64,000 nt of DNA from Bifidobacterium mongoliense DSM 21395 (GCF_000741285.1 NZ_JGZE01000001.1:62001-126000), one strand, 5' to 3'. Counted from the first letter of the stretch, positions 49,021 to 58,196 are shown. Notes: generated from the letters alone by a model not told the origin. Program-made: numbers and translations.

Positions 49021-51509
49021 ACGGACCGGTGAACGTTGCGATGCGTGATGCGATGAAGACGGCCGCGAAGGACGCTACGTCCCCGAACGACCATGACGAC
49101 GAACCCGTCCATATCGACGATACGGCCCCGTTGCGGACCAGGGATCTGGGCGACCTGATGCACGCGGCCATCGCGGCGCTGCTCACCGTGGGGGCACTGC
49201 TCATATCCCTGTATCTGCGAGGGGTGACCAGCGGCGTCGAATACGACGCCCACACGGCGGTCCACGCGCTCGATTGGCTCATGGACCTGCCCGCCTCCGT
49301 GCTGCAGCAACTCGCCACCGTCGTCATCGTGCTCAGCGTGCTGATCCACATGCTCATCGGCAGGGAGTGGCTGCAATCGGGCATATCCGTCATCGCGCTG
49401 TTCGGCGGATACCTCGCCATCAGGGCCCTGTCCCTGGGGCTGACCCACATCGCCGGTCTCGACTTCATCGCCGCCCTTGACTCCGTCGGCGTCAGCCCCG
49501 ACTCCGGACTCCTGCCGGATATCTATGCGGGGGTCGGCGCATTCCTGACGCTCGCCGGTCCGCGGCGCAGCCGCACCCCGGTCAAATGGGGCTGGAACAC
49601 CCTGTATACGGTCGCGGTCGTGCTGATCATCGTCTCCTGGCATTCCATCGCCGGAGTCCTTGCATCCTTCGCCGTGGGCCGCGTGGTCGGCATGCTGCTG
49701 CGGTTCACCGTAGGCACGCAGAACAAGGGCACTTGGGGCCGCGACATCGTGCAGTGCCTGCATGGCATCGGACTCGATCTCACGACGCTCGTCCGTCGGC
49801 CTGCAACCTCAAGTGAAACGGGGATCCTGCAGACCTCCTTCGATGACGACCTCATCGAGAATTCACGTCTGTACGACGGCGCGGACAGCACCGGACGACG
49901 CTACACGATCTCGGTGCTCGACAACCAGACGCATACGGCCGGATACATCAACCAGCTTTGGCAGTGGATCAGATTGTCGGGCGTCTCCATGCGCCGTGAT
50001 CGATCGGCCGCCGCCGCCAACCACCACCATCTGGCCATGCTGCTGGGCCTGCGCCACATCGGACTGGCGACGCTGGAAGCCTACGGCGTCGCCGACAGCG
50101 AGGAATCCTCACTCCTCGTCTTCACGCACGAGGATGAGGCCACACCCTGCGCTCCGGAGGAACTGTCGGACGATGACATCGCCGGACTCCTGACTTTCCT
50201 CGAGACGGCGAATCGGCGCGGCTACACGCATCGACGCATCACCCCGGACACCATCGGCAGGATGGGCGACGGCACCATGGCGATCATCGGATGGCATAAC
50301 GGCGATTGCGCGAGCGGCTCCGCCAACGCCGCGCTGGACAAGGTCCAGCTTCTGGCTCTGCTCACCGCGGCGTGCGGCGTCGCGCGCACGATCGCCGCCG
50401 CACGCCGCGCCTGGGGTGATGCTCAGCTCATCGCCCTGGCGCCCTTCGTGCAGAAGGTCGCGGTCCCGGCGGCCACCCGGGCCCTGCCGGGATGGGACAA
50501 GGACACGCTGGGATCGTTGCGCGGCGCGCTCAAGGCGCTGGCACCCGAGGATGCCGAAGAGGATATGGAACCGGTGGTGCTCTCGCGGTTCAATCTGCGA
50601 TCCTTCGTCGCGTTGGTGCTGACCGTCGTCGCGCTCATCGTCATCGTCATCCAGCTGCGCCCGGACGACATCATCGACGCCGTACGCCATGCCACCTTGT
50701 GGACCGCGGCCATGTGCTTCCTCTTCAGCCTGCTGGCCTGGGTGGGTGCGGCCACGACGCTGGGCGCCTTCATGGAGCGCTCCAAACGCCGGTACTTCGC
50801 CCTGTTCAACTCCCAGGCCGCCTCGGGGTTGACCGCGGTCTCCATGCCCGCAGGGGTCGGCCCGGCCTTCGTCAACCTCCAGTTCCTGCGCAAGAACGGC
50901 TATCACGGCACGGCCGCCACGGCCATCATGACCGCCGCATGGCTCATCCAAGCCATCACCACCGTCTTCCTGCTGCTCGTCATCGGCGTGTTCACCGGGC
51001 GCAACACCCTGTCCGGCATGATTCCCGCGAACACCCTAATCGTCTCGATCGGCGTGGTGGCGCTCGCCATCTCCGCCGCCATGGTCATACCGCCGATACG
51101 GCGACTGGTCGTGGACCGATACTGGCCCATTGTCAAGGCGTATGCGCGGCAGCTGCTCGAGATCATGTCCCAACCCGCCAAGATGACCGGCGGCATCCTG
51201 GGTGCGCTGGTACTGAACATCTCGACCGGCATGGGCTTCTGGGCCGCGCTGCTCGCCTTCGGTTACCACACCAACCCCGTCGAGACGTTGTTCATCTTCC
51301 TGCTCGCCAACACCCTGGGGTCGGCGGTGCCCACTCCAGGCGGCATCGGCGCGGTCGAGGCGGCGCTGACCTTCTCGTTCACTTCGGTCGGCGTTCCCGC
51401 CGCCGTGGCCCTCTCGGCGACGCTGCTGTACCGCGTGTGCTTCTACTGGATACGCATCCCCATCGGGGCGCTGTCGATGAAATGGCTCGACCGGCACAAC
51501 CTCGTCTGA
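49017..51509 (+). CDS. Membrane protein with kinase-like middle and flippase-type (LPG_synthase_TM) C-terminus
   Basis: An 830-aa protein in three parts. An N-terminal bundle of about five TM helices ends near 230. A cytoplasmic region (about 270-520) resembles a protein-kinase or ABC1-like fold: GYTHRRITPDTIGRMGDGTMAIIGWHNG sits where a catalytic loop and D-x-x-F/G would be, but the key Asp residues are missing. The C-terminal eight or so TM helices have the YbhN/AglD-type signature (SQAASGLTAVSMPAGVGPAFVNLQF, ANTLGSAVPTPGGIGAVEAAL). The family is probably a lipid-linked precursor translocase; the substrate is unknown. GTG 49017 overlaps the purB stop. Confidence 0.82.
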   Translation: MNGPVNVAMRDAMKTAAKDATSPNDHDDEPVHIDDTAPLRTRDLGDLMHAAIAALLTVGALLISLYLRGVTSGVEYDAHTAVHALDWLMDLPASVLQQLATVVIVLSVLIHMLIGREWLQSGISVIALFGGYLAIRALSLGLTHIAGLDFIAALDSVGVSPDSGLLPDIYAGVGAFLTLAGPRRSRTPVKWGWNTLYTVAVVLIIVSWHSIAGVLASFAVGRVVGMLLRFTVGTQNKGTWGRDIVQCLHGIGLDLTTLVRRPATSSETGILQTSFDDDLIENSRLYDGADSTGRRYTISVLDNQTHTAGYINQLWQWIRLSGVSMRRDRSAAAANHHHLAMLLGLRHIGLATLEAYGVADSEESSLLVFTHEDEATPCAPEELSDDDIAGLLTFLETANRRGYTHRRITPDTIGRMGDGTMAIIGWHNGDCASGSANAALDKVQLLALLTAACGVARTIAAARRAWGDAQLIALAPFVQKVAVPAATRALPGWDKDTLGSLRGALKALAPEDAEEDMEPVVLSRFNLRSFVALVLTVVALIVIVIQLRPDDIIDAVRHATLWTAAMCFLFSLLAWVGAATTLGAFMERSKRRYFALFNSQAASGLTAVSMPAGVGPAFVNLQFLRKNGYHGTAATAIMTAAWLIQAITTVFLLLVIGVFTGRNTLSGMIPANTLIVSIGVVALAISAAMVIPPIRRLVVDRYWPIVKAYARQLLEIMSQPAKMTGGILGALVLNISTGMGFWAALLAFGYHTNPVETLFIFLLANTLGSAVPTPGGIGAVEAALTFSFTSVGVPAAVALSATLLYRVCFYWIRIPIGALSMKWLDRHNLV

Positions 51510-51670
51510 CCGTGCATCGCCTGCGCAGCGCTCGCCCGTGTGGCGAATTGCACGAAGGATATGCTGAAAACCTATGAATCATGCGGCATCATGCGCCAAT
51601 ATGCGCTAGTATCGTGTGATGAACGTGGCCTTTGCGAAGTGGGAGGCCCCCGAATCAAGAAGGATGCTTT

Positions 51671-51952
51671 ATGGCATACAACAAGTCTGATCTCGTCTCG
51701 AAGATCGCCCAGAAGTCCAATCTGACCAAGGCACAGGCCGAAGCAGCCGTCAACGCGTTCCAGGACGTTTTTGTCGAGGCCATGCAGTCCGGCGAAGGCC
51801 TGAAGCTCACTGGCCTGTTCTCCGCCGAGCGCGTCAAGCGTGCCGCCCGCACCGGCCGCAACCCGCGTACGGGAGAGACCATCAAGATTCCGGCGTCCTA
51901 CGGCGTGCGCATCTCCGCGGGATCCCTGCTCAAGAAAGCCGTGGCGAAGTAA
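51671..51952 (+). CDS. hup: DNA-binding protein HU
   Basis: A 93-aa histone-like dimeric protein that bends DNA. MAYNKSDLVSKIAQKSNLTKAQAEAAVNAFQDVF is the helical base. The DNA-binding arm is ...RTGRNPRTGETIKIPASYGVRISAG with the intercalating NP. It is the plain short form without the Lys/Ala-rich mycobacterial tail. AAGAAGGA lies about 6 nt before ATG 51671; the upstream in-frame ATG at 51632 is rejected. It has its own terminator. Confidence 0.96.
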   Translation: MAYNKSDLVSKIAQKSNLTKAQAEAAVNAFQDVFVEAMQSGEGLKLTGLFSAERVKRAARTGRNPRTGETIKIPASYGVRISAGSLLKKAVAK

Positions 51953-51990
51953 GCATCACCGAGTAGGCGTCATTCAGACACCACGAACCG

Positions 51991-52022
51991 CGAAGCCCGA
52001 GACCGCAAGGTCCCGGGCTTCG
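51991..52022 (+). terminator. Terminator of hup
   Basis: CGAAGCCCGAGACC pairs with GGTCCCGGGCTTCG with one mismatch across a GCAA loop. It is followed by TCATATTC and begins 38 nt after the hup stop. Confidence 0.8.
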
Positions 52023-52182
52023 TCATATTCACTATTCGTCCATCACACCCTGCGCACCATGATTCGGTGCATCATCATTCGGTAGCTCACACACTGTGGC
52101 TCATACGACAACGACGCATCACTCAGCGACCGCCATCCTATGGGCCGGCGCCTCATGGGCCGACGTCCCAAGGATCGACGGC

Positions 52183-53745
52183 TTAGTGATCCAGCTGCTC
52201 CATGAGCGCGCGGTACTCCGCATCGCCCGTGGTGTCGAAGGGGTCGAGCAGGGTGGCCTGCGCGCGCATGTCCCCCGCCTGTCCATGGGCCCCGAGAGCC
52301 ATATGGGTCCAATCGCACGAGAAAGGCAGCGACGCGTCCAACGCACGCGCGACGAACGCCCCGCGCAACCACGCACGGGTATCATGTGGCGGTTCGTGCA
52401 ACGCCGCAAGCACCTCCTGCCGCGTGGCCAGTTCACCCACAAGCCCGTGGCGTTGCAACGAGGCGAAGACCGAACCGTTCGCCAGATCGTGATAGTCCAT
52501 ATCGAGACGCTGCAGGGCAGCACGTCCCCCACCCTGCGGCAGACGACACTCCATCCGCGTGAGCAACCGGCGCTTCGCCGCCCAATCGACCCGGTCGGCC
52601 AAGGCGTCGATGTCGCCCGCGATGACATCATCGAGTAATCCACGCCAGGCACGGCAGGTCTCCCGGGCATCGAAGCCGGGGGTGTCACGGTCGATCTCCT
52701 CACCGTGCTCGCGCACGAACCGGCGCACCACCCGCCAGTAATGCTCCTGCATCCTCACGGCGGTAGGCCCGTTGTCGTCAGCGTGCCGCGACGCAGGTGC
52801 TTGGGTGTCGTCATCGTCGCCGTCATCGTCAAGGAACCGCTGTTCGCACTCCCTGAATCCCATCGAATCCTCAAGCTCCAGTCGCGCATCGGCGCACCCG
52901 GTATCGGCGCTCACCGCACGATTCCCCGCACTGGGATCGCACAGCGCGCACGCTTCGAAACCGGTCGGAGTCCCCGTGCGCACGCCGTATTCGATGACGC
53001 ACAGCACCAGATGGGTCAGGGCCAGCTTCGTCATCGTGGCGTATTGGATGCGGTTGGAGTCCCCGATGATGACGTGGAGCCGCCGGAACTGGTCAGGGTC
53101 GGCGTGAGGCTCGTCACGGGTGTTGACCATGGGCCGGTCGCGCGTGGTCGACGAGGAGACCCCCTCCTCGAGAAAGGCGGCGCGCTGGGACAGCTGAAAC
53201 CCCCGGGGATCGACCCTGCCGGCACCCGATATCAGCTGTCTGGTGATGAGGAAAGGCAGCAGCTGCCGCTCCACCGCATCGAGCGACACCTGCCGGCGCA
53301 CCAGATAGTTCTCGTGGCATCCGAAGGCGTGCCCGGCCGAGTCGACGTTGTTCTTGTACAGATGCACCTGCAGTCCGGCGCCATGACGTGTGCGCAATGC
53401 CTCCTGCGCCTGCATCGCCAGACTGCGCATGAGGGCCTCGCCCGCCGCATCCTGGATCATGGCCGTGCGCGGGTCGCGTGCCTCGGCCGTGGCGTACTCC
53501 GGATGCGACCCCACATCAAGATACAGGCGAGCGCCGTTGGCCAGATAGGCGTTCGACGAACGGGACCGTGACACCACGGGGCGGAACATCGCCGAGGCGA
53601 CCTCCTGCGATGGGCACTCCACGCCGGCACCGGTCGCGCTGACCCCGTATTCGGTCTCGATGCCGAAGATGCGCGCGAAGTCGTCCGCATGCACGGAGCG
53701 GGGGCGGGCGGGGCCTTCGGCGCGTTCACGCAGTTGCGGCATCAT
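52183..53745 (-). CDS. pafA: Pup-protein ligase PafA
   Basis: Joins the C-terminal Glu of Pup to target lysines with ATP (gamma-glutamyl phosphate intermediate). It carries the glutamine-synthetase-like fold with FGIETEYGV (metal Glu), RLYLDVGSHPEYATAE (catalytic Asp near D77), YKNNVDSAGHAFGCHENYLV and VNTRDEPHADPDQFRRLHVIIGDSN. These fit PafA better than Dop. Length is 520 aa against about 450-480 in the family, owing to about 25 extra N-terminal residues and an acidic insertion near 285-330 with D-D-D-G-D-D-D-D. The ATG (53745) overlaps the pup stop as ATGA. It is the last gene of the minus-strand operon. Confidence 0.94.
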   Translation of the reverse strand: MMPQLRERAEGPARPRSVHADDFARIFGIETEYGVSATGAGVECPSQEVASAMFRPVVSRSRSSNAYLANGARLYLDVGSHPEYATAEARDPRTAMIQDAAGEALMRSLAMQAQEALRTRHGAGLQVHLYKNNVDSAGHAFGCHENYLVRRQVSLDAVERQLLPFLITRQLISGAGRVDPRGFQLSQRAAFLEEGVSSSTTRDRPMVNTRDEPHADPDQFRRLHVIIGDSNRIQYATMTKLALTHLVLCVIEYGVRTGTPTGFEACALCDPSAGNRAVSADTGCADARLELEDSMGFRECEQRFLDDDGDDDDTQAPASRHADDNGPTAVRMQEHYWRVVRRFVREHGEEIDRDTPGFDARETCRAWRGLLDDVIAGDIDALADRVDWAAKRRLLTRMECRLPQGGGRAALQRLDMDYHDLANGSVFASLQRHGLVGELATRQEVLAALHEPPHDTRAWLRGAFVARALDASLPFSCDWTHMALGAHGQAGDMRAQATLLDPFDTTGDAEYRALMEQLDH

Positions 53746-53939
53746 TCCCCGCCCTGTTGCACGAAGCTCCTGACGTATTCCTCCGCATTGGTCTCCAACG
53801 TGGCTTCGATGTCGTCGAGAACCGAATCCAAAGCGTCATCCTGCGTCTCGGTGACGACGCGTCGCTCCTGAGCGTCCTGCTCCTGCTCGTGCTGCCGATC
53901 GGACCGGGAGCTTTCGCCTCTGCTGAGTTGCTGTGGCAT
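53742..53939 (-). CDS. pup: Prokaryotic ubiquitin-like protein Pup
   Basis: A 65-aa intrinsically disordered modifier. The N-terminal half is rich in Q, E, R and S. The helical Mpa-binding part is DDALDSVLDDIEATLETNAEEYVRSFVQ. The protein ends Gly-Gly-Glu, so it is made in ligation-ready form and does not need deamidation of a terminal Gln, unlike the mycobacterial protein. ATG 53939 follows GAGG by 7 nt. It lies directly before pafA with an ATGA overlap; prcB and prcA, which stand here in mycobacteria, are absent. Confidence 0.96.
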   Translation of the reverse strand: MPQQLSRGESSRSDRQHEQEQDAQERRVVTETQDDALDSVLDDIEATLETNAEEYVRSFVQQGGE

Positions 53940-54005
53940 ACGCCAACCTCGATTCCCTAGATGGCATGGGCACGGACCCCACGCCGACGCGTTTCCATCG
54001 CGGAT

Positions 54006-54836
54006 CTAATGCAGATACCGTTGCAGTTCATCGCCGATCAGACCGTTCGAGGCGACGATGTCGTTCTCCTGACGCCAGTGGATCGGATCGTTGTTCCATT
54101 GGCACAGCGTGCCCTGCGATTCCCAGACGACCACGGCCCCCGCGGACATGGCGGGCACATCCCACTTGTGCAGATGCGGCTCGAAATAGGCGTCGTACGT
54201 ACCGTCGGCGACCTTGCACAAATCAAGGGACGACGGTCCGATGCGCTTGATGTCCGAAGGCTTCCCGGCGATCTGGGCCACCACATGCAGCGCCCGCTTC
54301 GATTCCTCCGGGAAATACGACATGCCGTAGCAGACGACGGAACCCTCGAGTTCGGCCACGGTCGAGGGCATGATCTTTTCGCGCTGCGCCCCCACGGCGG
54401 TGTGCCTGATGCGGATGGCGCCCTGCCCTTTCGCCGCGGCGTAGGTCAGACCCAGCGCCGGCGCGTGCACGACGCCGACAACCGGTTCGGCGTGCCCCTC
54501 CTCGTTGAACTCGAACAGGGAGATCGTCACGGCCCACTCCGACATGTTGCGCACGAAGTTGATCGCGCCGTCGACCTTGCCCACGCACCAGTACCGGTCC
54601 CCCGGCTCACTCGTCTCGGGTCTGGATTCCCAGAACCCTTGGAACCCGTCGATATAGGTCAGTCGGTTCTCCACGAAGCGCACCAGCGTGGCGTCGGTGT
54701 CGGACGAGAATCCCGTCTTCCTGTCCGGCACGCGTGAGACGTCGAGGTCGTGGGGGTTGAGCTGGTCCTGCAAGGCATGCCTGCCCGCATCCTCCGCCAC
54801 GGCCGTAGCCTTCAACGCCAACTCCCTGAGGTTCAT
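54006..54836 (-). CDS. Inositol-monophosphatase-family protein with altered metal site
   Basis: A 276-aa member of the Li-sensitive IMPase/FBPase fold. The C-terminal motif WDVPAMSAGAVVVWESQG keeps the WD pair. The central motif, normally D-P-x-D-G-T-x-N-F, reads WCVGKVDGAINF: the first Asp is Gly86, Pro is Lys87 and Thr is Ala91, while D89 and N93 remain. The GEE segment is also unlike the norm (GFWESRPE). Loss of these ligands argues for weak or no phosphatase activity, or a different role. ATG 54836 has GGAG 5 nt upstream. It sits between dop and pup on the same strand, which suggests a link with pupylation. Confidence 0.85.
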   Translation of the reverse strand: MNLRELALKATAVAEDAGRHALQDQLNPHDLDVSRVPDRKTGFSSDTDATLVRFVENRLTYIDGFQGFWESRPETSEPGDRYWCVGKVDGAINFVRNMSEWAVTISLFEFNEEGHAEPVVGVVHAPALGLTYAAAKGQGAIRIRHTAVGAQREKIMPSTVAELEGSVVCYGMSYFPEESKRALHVVAQIAGKPSDIKRIGPSSLDLCKVADGTYDAYFEPHLHKWDVPAMSAGAVVVWESQGTLCQWNNDPIHWRQENDIVASNGLIGDELQRYLH

Positions 54837-54933
54837 ACCCACTCCGTTCCCATGCATCATCATCATTCCAGACCGCGGCTCCGCGAGGTTACCTCGGCCG
54901 CGGGTTATCACGCATTATCCTACCTGTGTCGCA

Positions 54934-56571
54934 TTACCGCCGCCGGACGATGTCGCGCACCAGCGGCATCACGTCGTCGCCGCGCGCATCGCGATCATCC
55001 CGTGCGGGGGCGTCGCATCCGTCACGGGCGCCGCTTCCATCGCGAATATCATCCTCGGTGCAGAGGACGCGCGTGTATCCGAGCGGATCCGACATGTCCA
55101 CGGTGACCATACCCCGGTCGGCGGTCTCGTCCCGCAGAGTCACATGCGACCACGACATGGCCACCAACCGTTCGGGAACGCGGTGCAGCAGTTCGGCGCG
55201 GCACCAGGCACGCGTCCCCTCGGGCGCCTGCGAGCAAGCCTCACGAAGCCGGGCATCATCGCACAGCCGCTGGGTACGGCCCTGGACCGTGGGGAAGATC
55301 GACTCCTGTGGATCGAGCGCCGCCCATCGCAGATCGCAGGCCGCAAGGCGCATGTCGCCCCATGACGTGCCGAGGCGGCGCCGCAGCCGCTCCATGAGCT
55401 GCCATTTGAGGAGCCATTCGACCCGGGAGGCCTCGTCGGTCAGGTGCAGCCTCGTCTCGTCGTCGGCATGCCGGATCGTGGCCACGTCCTTGAGCGCACC
55501 ACGCCACATCGCCATCACCCTGCGCGTGGCGTCGTCGGGCCATTGCGGCTCGCCGCGCGAGTCGGTGTCGTATATGCGCGCGCCCATCGTCTGCACGGCC
55601 TTCATCAGCTCGACCTGCATGAGCCATGCGGCGGTGGTCCCGCCGCCCTCGAGCCGCAGTTCGCTGCCGAGTCCCAGGTCGTGGGACACGACATGCATCG
55701 ACGCGACCGGATCCTCCAGCATCAGCCGTCCGAACAGCCCCGCCAGGTCGATGCCATGCTCCTGCCCGGACTCGAGCAGCCACAGCACCATGCTGGTCGT
55801 CCCCAGCTTGAGCGCCTGCGGCACGTCCATGCGATTGGCGTCGCCGACGATGCCGTGGACGCGCCGGAACGCCGGTCCGCTATGCGGCTCGTCACGGGTA
55901 TTGATGATCGGTCGGTCGAAAGTCGTCTGCAGGCCGATCGGCACGTGGATGAAGTCGGCGCGTTGGCTGAGCTGGAAGCCCGGCGTTTCGCTCGATTCAC
56001 CCAGGCCCACACGCCCCGAGCCCACGTAGATCTGCCGTGAGATGAAATGGGCGGTGAGCAGGGACGCGACCAGGTCGAACGGCACGGAACGCCGCATCAT
56101 GTAGTTCTCATGGGTGCCCCAACTCGCCCCCTTGCCGTCGGCGTTGTTGCGGTGCAGGGCGATGCGCGTGCCCGCTCGACGCGAGGCCGCGTTCGCCGCA
56201 TGCAACATGAGCACGTCGCCGGCCCGGTCGTAGCGCACCGCTTCGAAGGGATCGAGGGTTTCGGGAGCGCTGTATTCGGGATGGGCGTGATCGACGTAGA
56301 TGCGGCCCCCATTGGGTGCCATCACGTTGGTGATCTGCAGCTGCGGGGCATCGGTGAGCATGTCGGGGCGCACCTGCGAGCGCGGCAGGCGATGCCCGCG
56401 GGCATCGTTGACCGGGTCCTCCTGCCGATAGTCCCAGCGGATATGGCTCGTCCGCGGATCGGCGGCTCCTGAGACGACCGCCGAGGACAGCCGGACCGCA
56501 TTGGCATGGGGATCAGCGGGGCAGGAGACCGCGTATTCGGTCTCGGTACCCATCACGCGACGCACGCTCAC
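54934..56571 (-). CDS. dop: Pup deamidase/depupylase Dop
   Basis: PafA homologue that cleaves Pup from substrates and, where Pup ends in Gln, deamidates it. MGTETEYAVSCPADPHANAV carries the metal Glu; the nucleophile Asp is in RIYVDHAHPEYSAPETLDPFEA (about D94). NNADGKGASWGTHENYMMRR, GLGESSETPGFQLSQRADFI and NTRDEPHSGPAFRRVHGIVGDANRMD are the Dop versions of the motifs. Length is 545 aa, slightly above the usual 500. GTG 56571 overlaps the mpa stop as GTGA. Since Pup here ends in Glu, depupylation is the expected main activity. Confidence 0.95.
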   Translation of the reverse strand: MSVRRVMGTETEYAVSCPADPHANAVRLSSAVVSGAADPRTSHIRWDYRQEDPVNDARGHRLPRSQVRPDMLTDAPQLQITNVMAPNGGRIYVDHAHPEYSAPETLDPFEAVRYDRAGDVLMLHAANAASRRAGTRIALHRNNADGKGASWGTHENYMMRRSVPFDLVASLLTAHFISRQIYVGSGRVGLGESSETPGFQLSQRADFIHVPIGLQTTFDRPIINTRDEPHSGPAFRRVHGIVGDANRMDVPQALKLGTTSMVLWLLESGQEHGIDLAGLFGRLMLEDPVASMHVVSHDLGLGSELRLEGGGTTAAWLMQVELMKAVQTMGARIYDTDSRGEPQWPDDATRRVMAMWRGALKDVATIRHADDETRLHLTDEASRVEWLLKWQLMERLRRRLGTSWGDMRLAACDLRWAALDPQESIFPTVQGRTQRLCDDARLREACSQAPEGTRAWCRAELLHRVPERLVAMSWSHVTLRDETADRGMVTVDMSDPLGYTRVLCTEDDIRDGSGARDGCDAPARDDRDARGDDVMPLVRDIVRRR

Positions 56572-58196
56572 CGCCGCTCCTCCCCCGCGGGCCGTAGGGC
56601 CACGGCGTGACCTCCGGCCAGATTATTGACGCGTGACCACTGCACGGGATCGACGTCGCGTATGGCGGCGGCGCTCTCCCGGTATTCGTCCTCGACCGCC
56701 TCGGCAAGCATGGGTGCGGCGAGCGCCATGTCCCGTCCGGACTCGATGGAGGCCTTCACCGCCTTGGTCTTGGCCCGATCGACGACGTTCTTCAACATGG
56801 CGCCTGACACGATGTCGGACAGGTACAGCCTCGTCCACCCTCCGCGATCGTCGCCCAGATCGGCGATGTGCCGCGTCTCGTCGTGACGGTAGATGTCCTC
56901 GCCGAGGGCCTCGACCAGCGTCCCGACGTCCACGCCCGGATCGCGGGGCAGGTCGTCGGTGAGATAGTGGCGCAGAATCTGGACGGCCTGCTCGTGATCG
57001 GGCCGATCCACGCGGATCTTGACGTCGAGCCTGCCGGGGCGCAGAATCGCCGGATCGATCATGTCGATGCGGTTCGAGGCCCCGATCACCATCACATTGT
57101 CCAACGACTCCACGCCGTCGAGCTCGGTGAGGAACTGCGGCACGATGGTCGTCTCCACGTCGCTGGACACACCGCTGCCCCTGGTGCGCAACAGCGAATC
57201 CATCTCGTCGATGAACACGATGACGGGGCGTCCGGATGCCGCCCGCTCGCGCGCACGCCGGAAGATCATGCGGATGAGCCGTTCGGATTCGCCGACGAAC
57301 TTGTTGAGCAGTTCGGGACCCTTGACCGAGAGGAAGACACCGGATCCGGCGGCGTTGCCCTGGGCGAGGGCGTGGGCCACGGCCTTGGCGATGAGCGTCT
57401 TGCCGTTGCCGGGGGGACCGTACAGCAGCACGCCTTTGGGGGCCTTCAACCCATAGCGTTCGAAGAGCCGACGGTGGACGAACGGCAGTTGCACCGCGTC
57501 CCGTATCCTGCCAATCTGCTGCTGCAGTCCCCCGATGTCGTCGAAGGTGACGTCCGGGGTCTCCTCGAGGACCAGATCGGCCACGTCCTCGCTGGGCAGC
57601 ACCTCAAGGGCGATGCGCGATGAGGCATCGACGATGATGCGGTCGAGCGGCGACAGCGTCACCGATTCGAGTCCTGCGGCACGGCGCACCAGCATCGCGT
57701 TGCCGGAGGCGTCGGACACCACGAGTCGGCCATCGCCGAGCACCTGACGGATCTGGCGGATCGCCCCCGAGTCGTCGACGCCACGTTGTTCGACGAGCAC
57801 CATGCTCTCGTTGAGCATGACGGTCGCCCCGCAGGCCAGTCTCGCGATATTCACGTTGGCGGCCACCGGAACCACCATCCGGCGCATGCCCGTGACGATC
57901 TCGGCGCTGGCTTGACGCACGCCCATCGCATCCGTCATCGAGCCGGCGACCCTGACCATGGTGCCGAAGGTCATGGGGGGCTGGGCCATCTGCCCCAGTT
58001 GCGCTTTGGCCTTGTTGAGCTCCGCTCCGGCGCGGGTCAGCGCCTCGGCGAGCGCGTGGTTCTTGTCCGCCAGCCGATCGTTGCGGGCCATAAGGTCGCG
58101 CAGGCCGTCATCCGCGTGTCCGTGAGCATCAAGCCAGACGTCGCCGCCGCGATTGTCATCTTCGATATGCCGTGCCATGCTCTTGCCGTCGTTCAC
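56568..58196 (-). CDS. arc: Pup-binding AAA ATPase Mpa/ARC
   Basis: Hexameric unfoldase that recognises pupylated proteins; 542 aa. A coiled coil lies at about 29-70 (DDGLRDLMARNDRLADKNHALAEALTRAG), which binds Pup. Tandem OB-fold region is about 75-205, and one AAA domain has Walker A GPPGNGKT (260-267), Walker B VIVFIDEMDSLL (about 326-337) and arginine-finger region RPGRLDVKIRVDRPD. The C-terminus ends VALRPAGEERR: it is shorter than mycobacterial Mpa and lacks the final motif with the penultimate Tyr used to dock on the 20S proteasome. It starts by GTGA overlap with dedA; ATG 58178 is the alternative. Confidence 0.95.
   Translation of the reverse strand: MNDGKSMARHIEDDNRGGDVWLDAHGHADDGLRDLMARNDRLADKNHALAEALTRAGAELNKAKAQLGQMAQPPMTFGTMVRVAGSMTDAMGVRQASAEIVTGMRRMVVPVAANVNIARLACGATVMLNESMVLVEQRGVDDSGAIRQIRQVLGDGRLVVSDASGNAMLVRRAAGLESVTLSPLDRIIVDASSRIALEVLPSEDVADLVLEETPDVTFDDIGGLQQQIGRIRDAVQLPFVHRRLFERYGLKAPKGVLLYGPPGNGKTLIAKAVAHALAQGNAAGSGVFLSVKGPELLNKFVGESERLIRMIFRRARERAASGRPVIVFIDEMDSLLRTRGSGVSSDVETTIVPQFLTELDGVESLDNVMVIGASNRIDMIDPAILRPGRLDVKIRVDRPDHEQAVQILRHYLTDDLPRDPGVDVGTLVEALGEDIYRHDETRHIADLGDDRGGWTRLYLSDIVSGAMLKNVVDRAKTKAVKASIESGRDMALAAPMLAEAVEDEYRESAAAIRDVDPVQWSRVNNLAGGHAVALRPAGEERR

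Noticed and set aside
53742..53745. prcB/prcA between pup and pafA
   Set aside because: The pup stop and pafA start overlap by 4 bp, so there is no room; no proteasome subunit was seen elsewhere in the window.
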